The notes beneath the pieces were generated by a model, which was given only the letters and a program-made list of their open reading frames with translations, was not told the DNA's origin and did not search any database. A stretch of DNA of 64,000 nucleotides, from positions 83,897 through 147,896 of the forward strand of contig NZ_JJNZ01000020.1 in NCBI RefSeq assembly GCF_000690055.1, written 5' to 3'. This document shows positions 27,412 through 36,798 of this stretch, piece by piece; position 1 is the stretch's first letter, and each line of letters opens with the position of its first letter. Source of the stretch: Pseudoalteromonas fuliginea. Lineage in GTDB: Bacteria > Pseudomonadota > Gammaproteobacteria > Enterobacterales > Alteromonadaceae. The translations under genes and the position numbers were made by a program.

Positions 27412-28929
27412 TTAGTATTTTGCGGCTTGGCCTTCTTTAGGCAAGGCATTTTTAATAAAGTTACGCAGGTCATTATTAGAGCTTTCTAGATCAGCATGGC
27501 GAAGGTACATCATGTGCCCGCTTCTATAGCCCTTAAAACTCAAACGTTCCCTCATTTTTCCGCTAGGATCTAACTGCCATAACGTGTATTTAGCATCAAA
27601 GTAATTGGTTGCGCCATCAAAGTACCCTGATTGGATCATGACGTTTAAATAAGGGTTTTGCGCCATTGCCAAACGAAGGTTTTCGCCAGTATTGTTACCC
27701 GTTCTATCCCAAGGGTGAACATTACCGAATAAGTTATATTTTACATCTGTTTTATAGTTTAACTCTTCACGTAAGTAGTAATTAATTGCAGGGGTAAAAG
27801 AGTGTAACCATGACGTAAGTTCAGCCCAGTAATCAGGAGACTCACCTGCGCCTCGTTTATCCATCCCCAAATAGCGAGAGTCTAGACGCCCTAAAGTTTG
27901 ACCACGTTCACGTAGTAATTCTTTCCAGAAAAACTGGGTTGGAATATCTAAGTTATTTTGCTCAACAAATTTTTCTGACAAGCCAGCATAGTGCGCCATT
28001 TTTGTAATTATACGACGTTTTTCATCTGCATTAATAAAGCCACCTTTAGCAAGAGCTGGGATTAACTCATTTACAGTAAACAGCTCAACTTCTGGTAATA
28101 GCTCGTCTAAGTCTTTAGCTTGTAAATCGGCTTTAAGTGCTTTGTGATACCAAGCAGTTGCAGCGAAGTAAGGTAGGCGGTTGGCAGCTTTTATTGGGCC
28201 ATCGCGCTTAATACCAATATCGGTAGGTGATACGAGTACAACACCGTTAATATACATCCACTGACTGTTTTGAAGCTCATGAGCTAAACCCGATACACGT
28301 GTTGTGCCATAGCTTTCGCCAATTAAAAATTTAGGCGAGCGCCAGCGCTCTGCTCTATTTACAAAAGTATTTAACCATTCAGCAAGGTATTTAATATCGG
28401 CATTTACACCAAAAAATAGCTCTTTTTGCTTTGCTTTAGAAAGGAGTTCGCCTTTCTCATTTTCAAGTACGCGAGAATAACCGGTATTTACCGGGTTTAC
28501 ATAAACAATATCGGCAATATCAAGCACTGAGTAAGGATTATCTTTTACGCCATAAGGCTGAATAGGGTAACCTTCGTCATCAATTTTTAATACTCTAGGT
28601 CCAGTATAGGCAAGGTGCATCCATACTGATGCAGAGCCGGGCCCACCATTAAAAGAAATGAGTAGTGGGCGAGTTGTTCTGTCGTCTACTTTGTCACGGG
28701 TATAGTAGGTATATTGAAGCGTTGCAATCGCATCGCCTTTATCATCCCACACAGGTTGCGTACCTGTGGCAACTGTATAGCCAAAACGTTGGCCGTTAAT
28801 TTTGGCTTTGTGTTGAGTAATTACTTTACTGTCGACATCTATACGGCGTTGGTTATCTGCAAGTGAGGCAGTACTGAGGACTAAGGTGATAATAGCGATT
28901 GGTAAACTGATAATCCGACAAAGCGTCAT
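27412..28929 (-). CDS. S10-family serine carboxypeptidase-like peptidase
   Basis: This 505-residue exported enzyme (signal peptide about 1-24, ending ASLA) has the alpha/beta-hydrolase fold of peptidase family S10, which releases C-terminal residues. The family motifs are FNGGPGSAS (about 93-101) and GESYG with nucleophile S206. D438 (GYFDGATNY) and H472 (YRSGHMMYL) complete the expected triad. S10 enzymes are usual in eukaryotes and occur in a subset of bacteria, including marine gammaproteobacteria. It is a stand-alone gene and probably digests peptides in the periplasm or outside the cell. Confidence 0.9.
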   Translation of the reverse strand: MTLCRIISLPIAIITLVLSTASLADNQRRIDVDSKVITQHKAKINGQRFGYTVATGTQPVWDDKGDAIATLQYTYYTRDKVDDRTTRPLLISFNGGPGSASVWMHLAYTGPRVLKIDDEGYPIQPYGVKDNPYSVLDIADIVYVNPVNTGYSRVLENEKGELLSKAKQKELFFGVNADIKYLAEWLNTFVNRAERWRSPKFLIGESYGTTRVSGLAHELQNSQWMYINGVVLVSPTDIGIKRDGPIKAANRLPYFAATAWYHKALKADLQAKDLDELLPEVELFTVNELIPALAKGGFINADEKRRIITKMAHYAGLSEKFVEQNNLDIPTQFFWKELLRERGQTLGRLDSRYLGMDKRGAGESPDYWAELTSWLHSFTPAINYYLREELNYKTDVKYNLFGNVHPWDRTGNNTGENLRLAMAQNPYLNVMIQSGYFDGATNYFDAKYTLWQLDPSGKMRERLSFKGYRSGHMMYLRHADLESSNNDLRNFIKNALPKEGQAAKY

Positions 28930-29083
28930 GAGGTATCCTTATTATTGTTGATAGGCTATTAAAAGCAATTACTAGCTAAATAACAAAAATATTGAGACTA
29001 GTGACCGATATTTTTGGTTGAATAAGTAATAATGTGCTTTTAGGTTAATTTATAATTTATTTATTTAGCTACTTATAAAAATC

Positions 29084-29180
29084 CGGTATATTTACGTGCC
29101 AGCTTATCATTGACTCTTTTGTATGATTTTATACCGTGAGAATGAAGTGGTGATATTTTGTACTTGCGGCTATACCGCAA
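29084..29180 (+). promoter_or_regulatory. Upstream region of the diguanylate cyclase with TATACCG repeats
   Basis: CGGTATA at 29084 is inverted relative to TATACCG at 29130 and 29171, and the last two are 41 bases apart. The third copy lies inside a small hairpin (TTGCGG/CCGCAA, 29164-29180) just before the ribosome-binding site. They may be binding sites for a regulator of the downstream gene. No promoter elements here are strong enough to call. Confidence 0.3.
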
Positions 29181-29208
29181 AATTAATCAGAAGTTAAGAG
29201 AAGGGTCT

Positions 29209-30432
29209 ATGCAAAGAGTATTAGTGGTCGAAGACAGTAAAGTAGTACAGCAGGTTCTACGCCACTTAACTGCACATTATTTAGATGTTACTGTCGATTT
29301 CGCTTGGTCTTTAGCTGAATGTGAAGCGAATGTTGAAAAACATAAATACTCACTTGCTCTTGTAGACTTAACGTTGCCTGATGCACCGAACGGGGAAGTT
29401 GCAAAATATACCTTATCTAAAAAAATCCCAACCGTTGTACTGACTTCAAAAATTGATGAATATAAACGCCAGCAAATGCTTGAGTTAGGGGTTGTCGATT
29501 ACGTAATAAAAGATAATCGCGATTCATACCACTACGCGGTGAAGTTGGTAGCACAGCTTCTGCGAAACCAAGGGTGTAAAGCATTAATCGCAGATGATTC
29601 TGTATTGAGTCGTTCCTTGATGAAGCAAATGCTCGAAAAGCAATTATTTGATGTAACAGCGGCACACGATGGCCAACAAGCGCTTGATATATTAAAGGCA
29701 GACCCTGACATTAAGTTACTGATGACTGACTATGCAATGCCTACAATGGATGGTTTTGAACTAGTTAAAGCGGTGCGAAATTTTAGAGGCCGTGATGATT
29801 TAGCGATTATAGGATTATCGGGGGCTGGAAAACATGGTTTATCAGCCCGCTTTATCAAATATGGCGCGAACGATTTTTTAACAAAACCGTTTATGAATGA
29901 AGAGTTTCATTGTCGGGTGTTACAAACAATGGAACAGCTTTCGTTAATTGCAGATATCAAAGAGAGTGCTTTTAGAGATCATTTAACGGGTCTTTATAAT
30001 CGACGTTATTTTTATCAATATGCAGAAAAATTATTAAAAACTAAAAATCAAAATAACACCTTAGCTTTACTCGATATCGATCTTTTCAAAAACATAAACG
30101 ATACATTAGGACACGAAGGTGGTGATCAAGCGTTAAAGCAAGTAGGAGCACTGATTCGTTCTGCATTTGCTAACTTTACTGTTGCGAGAGTTGGGGGGGA
30201 GGAATTTGCCATTATTTTACCTGATATAGGGCTAGCTAGAGGGCGCGAATATCTCGAAGCATTTAGAAAGAAAATGGCAATGTATGATTTTTCTATCAGC
30301 GATCGGTCATTCACTATTACTACTAGTATTGGTTTAGCCGAATTTCAAAACACCAGCTTAAGCGATGCAATGCGCGTTGCAGACACTGCTTTATACGAAG
30401 CTAAAAATAGAGGACGCAACTGTATTGTATAA
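29209..30432 (+). CDS. Response regulator diguanylate cyclase (REC-REC-GGDEF)
   Basis: This cytosolic 407-residue protein should make c-di-GMP from two GTP when phosphorylated. The first receiver domain (about 1-120) has phospho-acceptor D53 in LVDLTLP; the second (about 123-245) has D174 in MTDYAMP. The GGDEF domain (about 255-405) carries GGEEF at 329-333, an active form. The inhibitory RxxD site expected just upstream is absent (that stretch reads FANF), so product feedback is probably lost. ATG 29209 is chosen because GAGAAGGG lies 4 bases before it; an in-frame TTG at 29158 lacks a ribosome-binding site. The kinase at 25146 is a possible partner. Confidence 0.92.
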   Translation: MQRVLVVEDSKVVQQVLRHLTAHYLDVTVDFAWSLAECEANVEKHKYSLALVDLTLPDAPNGEVAKYTLSKKIPTVVLTSKIDEYKRQQMLELGVVDYVIKDNRDSYHYAVKLVAQLLRNQGCKALIADDSVLSRSLMKQMLEKQLFDVTAAHDGQQALDILKADPDIKLLMTDYAMPTMDGFELVKAVRNFRGRDDLAIIGLSGAGKHGLSARFIKYGANDFLTKPFMNEEFHCRVLQTMEQLSLIADIKESAFRDHLTGLYNRRYFYQYAEKLLKTKNQNNTLALLDIDLFKNINDTLGHEGGDQALKQVGALIRSAFANFTVARVGGEEFAIILPDIGLARGREYLEAFRKKMAMYDFSISDRSFTITTSIGLAEFQNTSLSDAMRVADTALYEAKNRGRNCIV

Positions 30433-30449
30433 ATGCATTATTGCTTTTA

Positions 30450-30478
30450 ATTGGTGCAGAATCATCTAATGCACCAAT
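30450..30478. promoter_or_regulatory. Inverted repeat ATTGGTGCA / TGCACCAAT
   Basis: A 9-bp perfect inverted repeat with an 11-base centre lies between the diguanylate cyclase stop and glnK. Each arm equals an NtrC half-site (TTGGTGCA/TGCACCAA), but the halves are in everted order. There is no T run, so a terminator is unlikely. It may add NtrC contacts to the site at 30500-30516. Confidence 0.4.
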
Positions 30479-30492
30479 GTAGCTGGCTTGTT

Positions 30493-30524
30493 AAAAAAAC
30501 GCACCTAAATGGTGCGTTTTTTTT
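30493..30524 (+). terminator. Terminator that also matches an NtrC-binding site
   Basis: Seven A, then CGCACC, TAAAT, GGTGCG and a run of eight T make a strong 13-bp intrinsic terminator for the diguanylate cyclase gene. Its core, GCACC-TAAAT-GGTGC (30501-30515), also fits the NtrC consensus GCAC-N7-GTGC. It lies about 100 bases before the predicted start of glnK transcription, a normal enhancer distance. The terminator is clear; the NtrC role is inferred. Confidence 0.85.
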
Positions 30525-30578
30525 GTCTTTTTTTTTGGTTTTTTAGTTAAGTTATTGTTTAATAATACTATAAAATAG

Positions 30579-30594
30579 TGGCACAAAGGTTGGA
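30579..30594 (+). promoter_or_regulatory. Sigma-54 type promoter of glnK-amtB
   Basis: TGGCAC, five bases and TTGGA match the sigma-54 -24/-12 pattern (TGGCAC-N5-TTGCW), with one deviation: GG instead of GC at -12. It is 46 bases before the glnK start codon. Nitrogen-limited expression through NtrC is the usual control of this operon. Confidence 0.7.
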
Positions 30595-30640
30595 TTGTAT
30601 TGGCTAACAGGATAACAATAAAGAGTCCGAGGGGGCCGCT

Positions 30641-30979
30641 ATGAAAATGATTAGTGCAATCATAAAACCATTTAAATTAGACGACGTGCGTGAAGCACTC
30701 GCTGATTTAGGAATTGAGGGGATGACAGTAGTTGATGTTAAAGGTTTTGGACGTCAACGAGGTCATACAGAATTGTATCGTGGAGCTGAATACCAAGTAG
30801 ATTTTATTCCTAAGATCAAACTTGAAATTGCAACTCGTACTGAAAATTGTCAACGCGTTGTTGAAGCAATTACTAAAATTGCATCAACAGGTAAAATCGG
30901 TGATGGTAAGATTTTTGTGTACGACCTAGATCAAATTGTCCGTATCCGTACTGGCGAACTTGACGAAGAAGCGATTTAA
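30641..30979 (+). CDS. glnK: P-II nitrogen regulatory protein GlnK
   Basis: GlnK is a trimeric cytosolic signal protein that senses 2-oxoglutarate and ATP/ADP and plugs the ammonium channel AmtB when nitrogen is plentiful. The 112 residues are the normal length. The T-loop contains Y51 in ELYRGAEYQ, the site of uridylylation by GlnD, and the C-terminal signature TGKIGDGKIFV is intact. It is named glnK rather than glnB because amtB follows after 9 bases. A good GAGGGGG ribosome-binding site and a sigma-54-type promoter precede it. Confidence 0.93.
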   Translation: MKMISAIIKPFKLDDVREALADLGIEGMTVVDVKGFGRQRGHTELYRGAEYQVDFIPKIKLEIATRTENCQRVVEAITKIASTGKIGDGKIFVYDLDQIVRIRTGELDEEAI

Positions 30980-30988
30980 GGGGGAATC

Positions 30989-32218
30989 ATGGAAAATACA
31001 ATAATAGAACTAAAATTTTCACTCGATACCTTCTATTTTTTAATATCAGGTATATTAGTAATGTGGATGGCAGCAGGTTTTGCCATGTTAGAAGCGGGTT
31101 TAGTTCGCTCTAAAAACACAGCTGAAATTTTAACTAAAAATGTCGCGCTATATTCAATTGCATGTACGATGTTTTTATTAGTTGGCTACAACATTATGTA
31201 TGTAGACAATGCCGAAGGTGGTTTTATTCCTTCAATAGGCGCTTTAATTGGCACACAAGCTGCTGATGCTGACCATTCTTTAGAATCTGACTTTTTCTTC
31301 CAAGTAGTATTTGTTGCAACGGCTATGTCGATTGTATCGGGTGCAGTTGCTGAGCGTATGAAGCTATGGGCTTTCCTTGGCTTTGCTGTAGTACTTACTG
31401 GCTTTATCTACCCTGTTGAAGGTTACTGGACATGGGGTGGTGGTTTCTTATCTGAAATGGGCTTTGTAGATTTTGCAGGTTCTGCAATTGTACATGGCGC
31501 AGGTGCAGCTGCTGCACTAGCTGGTGTATTAATCCTAGGTGCTCGTAAAGGCAAATATGGTAAAAACGGTGAAATATACCCAATTCCAGGTTCAAACTTA
31601 CCACTTGCTACACTCGGTACATTTATTTTATGGATGGGCTGGTTTGGCTTTAACGGTGGTTCTCAATTACTACTTTCGGATAAAGAAAACGCAACTGCGG
31701 TAGGTCAAATATTACTTAATACTAATGCAGCTGCTGCAATGGGTGCTATTGCTGCACTGTTTGTATGTAAGATACTTTGGGGCAAATCAGATTTAACCAT
31801 GGTATTAAACGGTGCATTAGCAGGTTTAGTTGTAATTACTGCTGACCCACTTTCACCTTCTCCATTAATGGCATGTTTACTAGGTTTACTTGGTGGCTCA
31901 TTAGTTGTGTTTAGCATTATAGCACTTGATAAAGTTAAGATTGACGATCCAGTTGGTGCTATCTCTGTACACGGTGTGTGTGGTGCATTAGGTATTATGT
32001 TAGTACCGCTAACTAATGGTGATGCAAGCTTTGTTAATCAGTTAATTGGTCTAGTGTGTATTCTTGCCTTTGTATTTGTAGCATCATTTATTGTTTGGAC
32101 TGTGCTTAACAAAACGATGGGTATACGTGTAACAGAAGAAGAAGAGTTAAATGGTATGGATCAACACGATTGTGGTATTGAAGCCTACCCAGAATTTGTT
32201 TCTGTTCGAAATAGCTAA
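30989..32218 (+). CDS. amtB: Ammonium transporter AmtB
   Basis: AmtB is an inner-membrane trimeric channel for ammonium. The 409 residues form about 11 membrane helices and start directly without a long signal peptide. The twin pore histidines are H169 (IVHGAG) and H328 (SVHGVCGALG). The family signature DFAGSAIVHGAGAAAALAG is clear. The gene is 9 bases after glnK and ends with a UUCG-loop terminator, so the two form a complete operon. The C-terminal tail that contacts GlnK is present. Confidence 0.95.
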   Translation: MENTIIELKFSLDTFYFLISGILVMWMAAGFAMLEAGLVRSKNTAEILTKNVALYSIACTMFLLVGYNIMYVDNAEGGFIPSIGALIGTQAADADHSLESDFFFQVVFVATAMSIVSGAVAERMKLWAFLGFAVVLTGFIYPVEGYWTWGGGFLSEMGFVDFAGSAIVHGAGAAAALAGVLILGARKGKYGKNGEIYPIPGSNLPLATLGTFILWMGWFGFNGGSQLLLSDKENATAVGQILLNTNAAAAMGAIAALFVCKILWGKSDLTMVLNGALAGLVVITADPLSPSPLMACLLGLLGGSLVVFSIIALDKVKIDDPVGAISVHGVCGALGIMLVPLTNGDASFVNQLIGLVCILAFVFVASFIVWTVLNKTMGIRVTEEEELNGMDQHDCGIEAYPEFVSVRNS

Positions 32219-32248
32219 TAGTTTATTTAAATAATAGTGTGTTTACAC

Positions 32249-32276
32249 AAAGCCCTACTTCGGTAGGGCTTTTTTT
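32249..32276 (+). terminator. Terminator after amtB
   Basis: AAAGCCCTAC, loop TTCG, GTAGGGCTTT and a T run form a 10-bp stem with a stable UUCG tetraloop. Confidence 0.92.
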
Positions 32277-32368
32277 GTTTCAGGGGGGGTTAACTTTTCG
32301 GATGTTAGGGTATGCCCAATATGCTAAGCTCACACTCGTGAATAACCCTTGGAATAAATTATACTTAA

Positions 32369-34711
32369 ATGGCCGACAATAACAAAACACCTACCAGCAA
32401 ACCTGCAGCTAAACGTGCAAGAAAATCATCAAGCACAACAAAAAAAAGCACCTCAAAGGGGCGTAAAAAAACAGTTAAATCCACTGTTAAACGCTCTTTT
32501 ATGCGAAAAACATGGTCAGTGTTTTGGAAATTAAGCTTGGCTGTTTTCATTGCTATGGCAATGTATTTAATTTATTTAGATTCAAAAACAACACGTATAT
32601 TTGAAGGTAATAAATGGCAGTTACCAGCGCAGGTTTATGCTCGTTCAATGGAGTTTTATCCGGGGCAGTTTTTATCAAGTCAGGAAGTAGTGTTTGAGCT
32701 AGAGCGTTTAAATTACTCATCAGTTAATAGGCTGAGTCGAACAGGGCAGTTTGTTAAGACTGCAAATAGCATCAAAATTTATCGTCGTGATTTTGAATTT
32801 TATGATGGCCTTGAAGAGTCCCATATTATTGAACTTCGTTTTTCAGGGCAAAAAGTGGCTACTATTAAAGATAAGTTTGGTAGGCGTTTAAATAGTGCTC
32901 GCTTAGAACCGGTGCAAATAGCCCGCATTGGTAACGATTCTAAACAAGATAGAGAATTTGTGCCATTGGATAAGTTTCCGGCAATGTTAAAAGATACTTT
33001 ACTCGTTGTTGAAGATCGTAATTTTTATGAACACCATGGTGTATCTGTTTTTTCTATTTTACGTGCACTTTATACTAATATTAGAGCTGGGCGTACAGTG
33101 CAAGGAGGTAGCACACTTACCCAGCAGTTAGCTAAAAATATTTACCTAACGCGTGAGCGTTCTTTAATGCGAAAAATAAATGAGGCATTCATTGCACTTA
33201 TTTTAGATTATCGTTATTCAAAAGATCAGATTCTTGAAGCTTATTTAAATGAAGTCTATTTAGGGCAGTCATACAACCAAGGTGTTCATGGGATGGGGCT
33301 TGCCTCTGACTTTTACTTTTCAAAGCCTGTAGACGAGCTTGAGTACGATCAAATTGCTCTGCTGGTGGCAATGGTTAAAGGCCCTTCTTATTACAATCCT
33401 CGTCGTTACAAAGAGCGCACAATGGAGCGCCGTGATTTAGTACTTCGCCTTATGGTTGAAAGTAAACTGCTTAGTACAAAAGAATATCGCGCATCACTTA
33501 AACGTCCAATTGATATTGCACCAATGAAAGCTAGTTTGCAAAAATCCTATCCGGGCTATTTAGAGTTAGTAAACAGGGAGCTAAATAAATTGTTGCCAGA
33601 TCAACAAACACTAGATGCAGGTGTTAGGGTGTTTACCTATTTTGATCTACAAAAACAAACAGCAATGGAAGAATCTATTGAAAAGAGCTTACCGTATTTA
33701 GAAAAACGCCCAAAAACTGAAAAATTAGAAGCCGCCATGATTTCAGTTAATGTCGAAAAAGGCGGTGTATCGGCACTTGTTGCTGGGCGCGATGTACGTT
33801 ACTCAGGGTTTAATCGTGTTTTAGATACAAAACGTAATATAGGCTCGTTAGTTAAACCAGCCGTGTATTTAACGGCGCTTCAGTTACCACGTTATAATTT
33901 ATCAACACTGCTTGATGATTCACCGTTGCAAGTAACAAATGAGCAAGGGAAAGTGTGGCAGCCTGAGAACTTTGATCATCAATACCGTGGTGCAATGCCT
34001 CTTTACAAAGCATTTAGTAACAGTATTAATATTCCTGCAGTAAATTTAGGGCTTGATGTAGGTGTTGATCAAGTGGCAAAAACATTAAAAGGGTTAGGTG
34101 CTACCGGGTCTATAGACGAATACCCGTCTCTGCTTTTAGGAGCTGTTGAAATGTCGAGTCTTGAAGTCGCTCAGCTTTATACAACAATTGCTGCTGATGG
34201 CGAATATAAAAAGCTCACTGCAATTTCGGCATTAACTGACTCGGTTGGTAAAGTACTTTATAAGCATCAAGTAAATGCAGAGCCTCGTTTTGATAAATCA
34301 GCAATGTACATGACTAAGTACGCAATGAAGCGCGTAACGAAAGACGGCACAGCTAAACGCTTAAATTTACACTTCCCGTCAATTCAACTAGCAGGTAAAA
34401 CTGGAACCAGTAATGATTTACGTGATAGCTGGTTTGCAGGCTTTGATCAAAATACAGTGACTGTTGCGTGGCTTGGTCGAGACGACAACAAAAGTACGGG
34501 GTTAACAGGCAGTGTGGGAGCGCTTGAAGCCTATATACGTTACCTAAAGCCACTTAACCCACAAGCAATAGCTGATACTCGTCCGCCATCAATACGCTGG
34601 GCATTTGTAAATGAGCAAACGGGTAAGCAAGCGCCACCAGGATGTGGCAAGGTGATTCAGCTACCGCTTAGAGCGAGTGAGTTTGAGCCAAGACCACAAT
34701 GCATTCGTTAA
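32369..34711 (+). CDS. mrcB: Penicillin-binding protein 1B
   Basis: This is a bifunctional peptidoglycan synthase of the inner membrane with 780 residues. A basic cytosolic tail (1-45) precedes one membrane helix (about 50-70) and a UB2H-type regulatory domain (about 80-180), which in E. coli binds LpoB. The glycosyltransferase domain (about 195-370) has catalytic E215 in VVEDRNFYEHHG. The transpeptidase domain (about 450-750) has S493-L-V-K496, S552-I-N554 and K677-T-G. The UB2H region and the order of motifs support PBP1B rather than PBP1A. It stands alone, 150 bases after amtB. Confidence 0.94.
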   Translation: MADNNKTPTSKPAAKRARKSSSTTKKSTSKGRKKTVKSTVKRSFMRKTWSVFWKLSLAVFIAMAMYLIYLDSKTTRIFEGNKWQLPAQVYARSMEFYPGQFLSSQEVVFELERLNYSSVNRLSRTGQFVKTANSIKIYRRDFEFYDGLEESHIIELRFSGQKVATIKDKFGRRLNSARLEPVQIARIGNDSKQDREFVPLDKFPAMLKDTLLVVEDRNFYEHHGVSVFSILRALYTNIRAGRTVQGGSTLTQQLAKNIYLTRERSLMRKINEAFIALILDYRYSKDQILEAYLNEVYLGQSYNQGVHGMGLASDFYFSKPVDELEYDQIALLVAMVKGPSYYNPRRYKERTMERRDLVLRLMVESKLLSTKEYRASLKRPIDIAPMKASLQKSYPGYLELVNRELNKLLPDQQTLDAGVRVFTYFDLQKQTAMEESIEKSLPYLEKRPKTEKLEAAMISVNVEKGGVSALVAGRDVRYSGFNRVLDTKRNIGSLVKPAVYLTALQLPRYNLSTLLDDSPLQVTNEQGKVWQPENFDHQYRGAMPLYKAFSNSINIPAVNLGLDVGVDQVAKTLKGLGATGSIDEYPSLLLGAVEMSSLEVAQLYTTIAADGEYKKLTAISALTDSVGKVLYKHQVNAEPRFDKSAMYMTKYAMKRVTKDGTAKRLNLHFPSIQLAGKTGTSNDLRDSWFAGFDQNTVTVAWLGRDDNKSTGLTGSVGALEAYIRYLKPLNPQAIADTRPPSIRWAFVNEQTGKQAPPGCGKVIQLPLRASEFEPRPQCIR

Positions 34712-34727
34712 TCTAAGACTACCTTAA

Positions 34728-34760
34728 ACAACAAAGCCGCTTATTTAGCGGCTTTGTTGT
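34728..34760. terminator. Bidirectional terminator between mrcB and chemoreceptor
   Basis: ACAACAAAGCCGCT and AGCGGCTTTGTTGT form a perfect 14-bp stem with a 5-base loop, between two convergent genes. T runs are interrupted but both sides are T-rich. Confidence 0.8.
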
Positions 34761-34777
34761 GAATTAAAGTCAATTAA

Positions 34778-36619
34778 TTATGATTTAAAAAAGCTCATAG
34801 ACTTAGTTAGGTCATTAGATAAACGGCTTAACTGCTGGGCATCCTGAAGTGTTGATTGTGCCGAGATCAAGGTTTGATCCGCTAAGTTACTGACCGCTTG
34901 CGAGTCATTTAATGCTTGTGTTGTAGCATTTGATTGCTGTTTAACTCGTTCTGCAATAACTTCGCCCTGATGTTTAATATCACCCATGCTTTGTTCTGCA
35001 CTTTGCAATACTTCGTTGGTTTGGTTGGCTGCTTTTACTGATTGTTCCATCTTCTCAACACTTGAACGCATTTTCTGTTGTGTGTCGTCAGAAGCTTGTT
35101 GCAATGAGCTAATAATTTGATGAATTTCTTGGGTTTGTGTTTGTGTGCGCTGCGCTAAGGTTCTTACTTCATCAGCTACAACAGCAAATCCTCGACCATG
35201 TTCACCAGCTCTAGCTGCTTCAATAGCGGCATTAAGGGCTAATAAATTAGTTTGATCGGCGATTTCACTAATCCCTTTACTTACTTTACTTATTTCTTGG
35301 CTATCTTGCGCTAATCTGTCGAGTGCTTGCTGGCTTTCTGCAAATTCAATTTGCAAGTCTTGCATATATTTAGCCAGCTCCATTGTATTGTCTGAGCCTT
35401 GTTTTACATGTGAAGCGGCATCTTGAGCTGTCAGTGTCGCTTGGTGAGCTGACTCTTCAACAGTATGTGCAGTTTGTGCCATATCACTTAAAGCATTATG
35501 GATAGCATTTACACGTGTTTGTTGTTTAGTAACATCGTCACTTGTTTGGCTACTTGCATGCGATAGTGATTTTGTGGCATCACACAGTTCTACCGTACTT
35601 GCCTTTACATCTGACAATAAATGCGAGAATGCATTTAACAAAGCATTATATCTCGAAGCAATAATACTCATTTCATCACTACCAGTTGAGTGAAGAATTG
35701 CTTTTAAATCCCCATTAGCAGCTTTATTTGCGGCTTCAGCGAAGCGGTTTATAGTATCAACCACAGCAAAGTAGAAGCCGACCATTAAATAAAAGGCAAA
35801 AATTAAGCTACAAACTGAAGCAGCTAATACAATGTTACGTGTCCATTGTTGCGTTTTCAGTTTATTTTCAACTAAAGATTCTAGAGTTGGAATACTCTTA
35901 TTTATCAATGTACTGATACTGTTATTAACATCATTTGTTAGCTGTTCAAATTTACTTTTACTTAGTTCTATATCATCTGGCTCAAGTAACTTTTTGTCTA
36001 TCGCATTTTTGAATGCATACACAGTTTCTTGTAGTTGCTGTAGAGCAGGGGTAAGTATTTTACTAACTGATTTGTCTGCTGCAGTTGCTACGGTTAAAGT
36101 TTTTTCTAATTGCTTTTCATACAGAGGCAATGACTTACTAAGATTGGAGAGAGCAATAAATGTATCGGGTGTAAATCGGTTACTGGTTAGTACTGTATTT
36201 GCGCTTTCGGTCGTTAAATTTATTTGCATTATAAGTGCAGGGATCGGGGTGACTAATGCGCGATTTACATAAGCACTGGCAAGTTGGCTATCAAGTGCTA
36301 AATTAGACTCAATTGAAACAAGTTCTAGCACATCATCAGCTTGACCATCTTTTATTGTGAAGCCTAGTTCGCGAGCAACTTTTATATTTTTACTGCTTGT
36401 TCCAAGCATTTGATTATTAAGTATGGCTTGATAACCTTTTAAGCCTTGCTGCTGCATTTTAGATACGTTAATGCTATCACTTAATAGCGACACTAGAAAA
36501 AACAAACTAATAGCAAGAGGAACTAACAATATACCAAATGTAAGGCTAATTTTTGTTTTGTACTTTAAATTAGCCATTAGCCTGGTGGCAGGTGCTGTGA
36601 ATTGTCGTAATCCTGACAT
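34778..36619 (-). CDS. Methyl-accepting chemotaxis protein
   Basis: This 613-residue chemoreceptor has membrane helices at about 27-49 and 265-288, with a long, largely helical periplasmic domain between them that I cannot assign to a named sensor family. A HAMP domain (about 288-340) and the cytoplasmic signalling domain follow. The hairpin contains [20 protein letters not shown]. No C-terminal CheR/CheB pentapeptide is present. It is monocistronic; a terminator lies behind it and another lies between its start and hemL. The signal sensed is unknown. Confidence 0.9.
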   Translation of the reverse strand: MSGLRQFTAPATRLMANLKYKTKISLTFGILLVPLAISLFFLVSLLSDSINVSKMQQQGLKGYQAILNNQMLGTSSKNIKVARELGFTIKDGQADDVLELVSIESNLALDSQLASAYVNRALVTPIPALIMQINLTTESANTVLTSNRFTPDTFIALSNLSKSLPLYEKQLEKTLTVATAADKSVSKILTPALQQLQETVYAFKNAIDKKLLEPDDIELSKSKFEQLTNDVNNSISTLINKSIPTLESLVENKLKTQQWTRNIVLAASVCSLIFAFYLMVGFYFAVVDTINRFAEAANKAANGDLKAILHSTGSDEMSIIASRYNALLNAFSHLLSDVKASTVELCDATKSLSHASSQTSDDVTKQQTRVNAIHNALSDMAQTAHTVEESAHQATLTAQDAASHVKQGSDNTMELAKYMQDLQIEFAESQQALDRLAQDSQEISKVSKGISEIADQTNLLALNAAIEAARAGEHGRGFAVVADEVRTLAQRTQTQTQEIHQIISSLQQASDDTQQKMRSSVEKMEQSVKAANQTNEVLQSAEQSMGDIKHQGEVIAERVKQQSNATTQALNDSQAVSNLADQTLISAQSTLQDAQQLSRLSNDLTKSMSFFKS

Positions 36620-36707
36620 AAGACTCTCTTGTATTATTGAATAGGGAATTAATGCTAACTAGACCTTGTTAAGGTTAATTATCATTCATTTAAATTACTT
36701 TACAAAT

Positions 36708-36733
36708 AAAAAAAGCCCTTTTGGGCTTTTTTT
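36708..36733. terminator. Terminator downstream of hemL
   Basis: Seven A, GCCC, loop TTTT, GGGC and seven T form an 11-bp stem. It ends the leftward hemL transcript before the chemoreceptor gene. The symmetry makes it usable from either side. Confidence 0.85.
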
Positions 36734-36798
36734 AATCATTTATATTAATTATACGTATTAAAAACAGGCGTTTAATTAATACAAAAGTAATTTTTAAG

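Noticed and set aside
35832..36272. 146-residue plus-strand open frame with hydrophobic stretches
   Set aside because: It is antisense to the periplasmic domain of a chemoreceptor; the hydrophobic look comes from the complementary helical codons.
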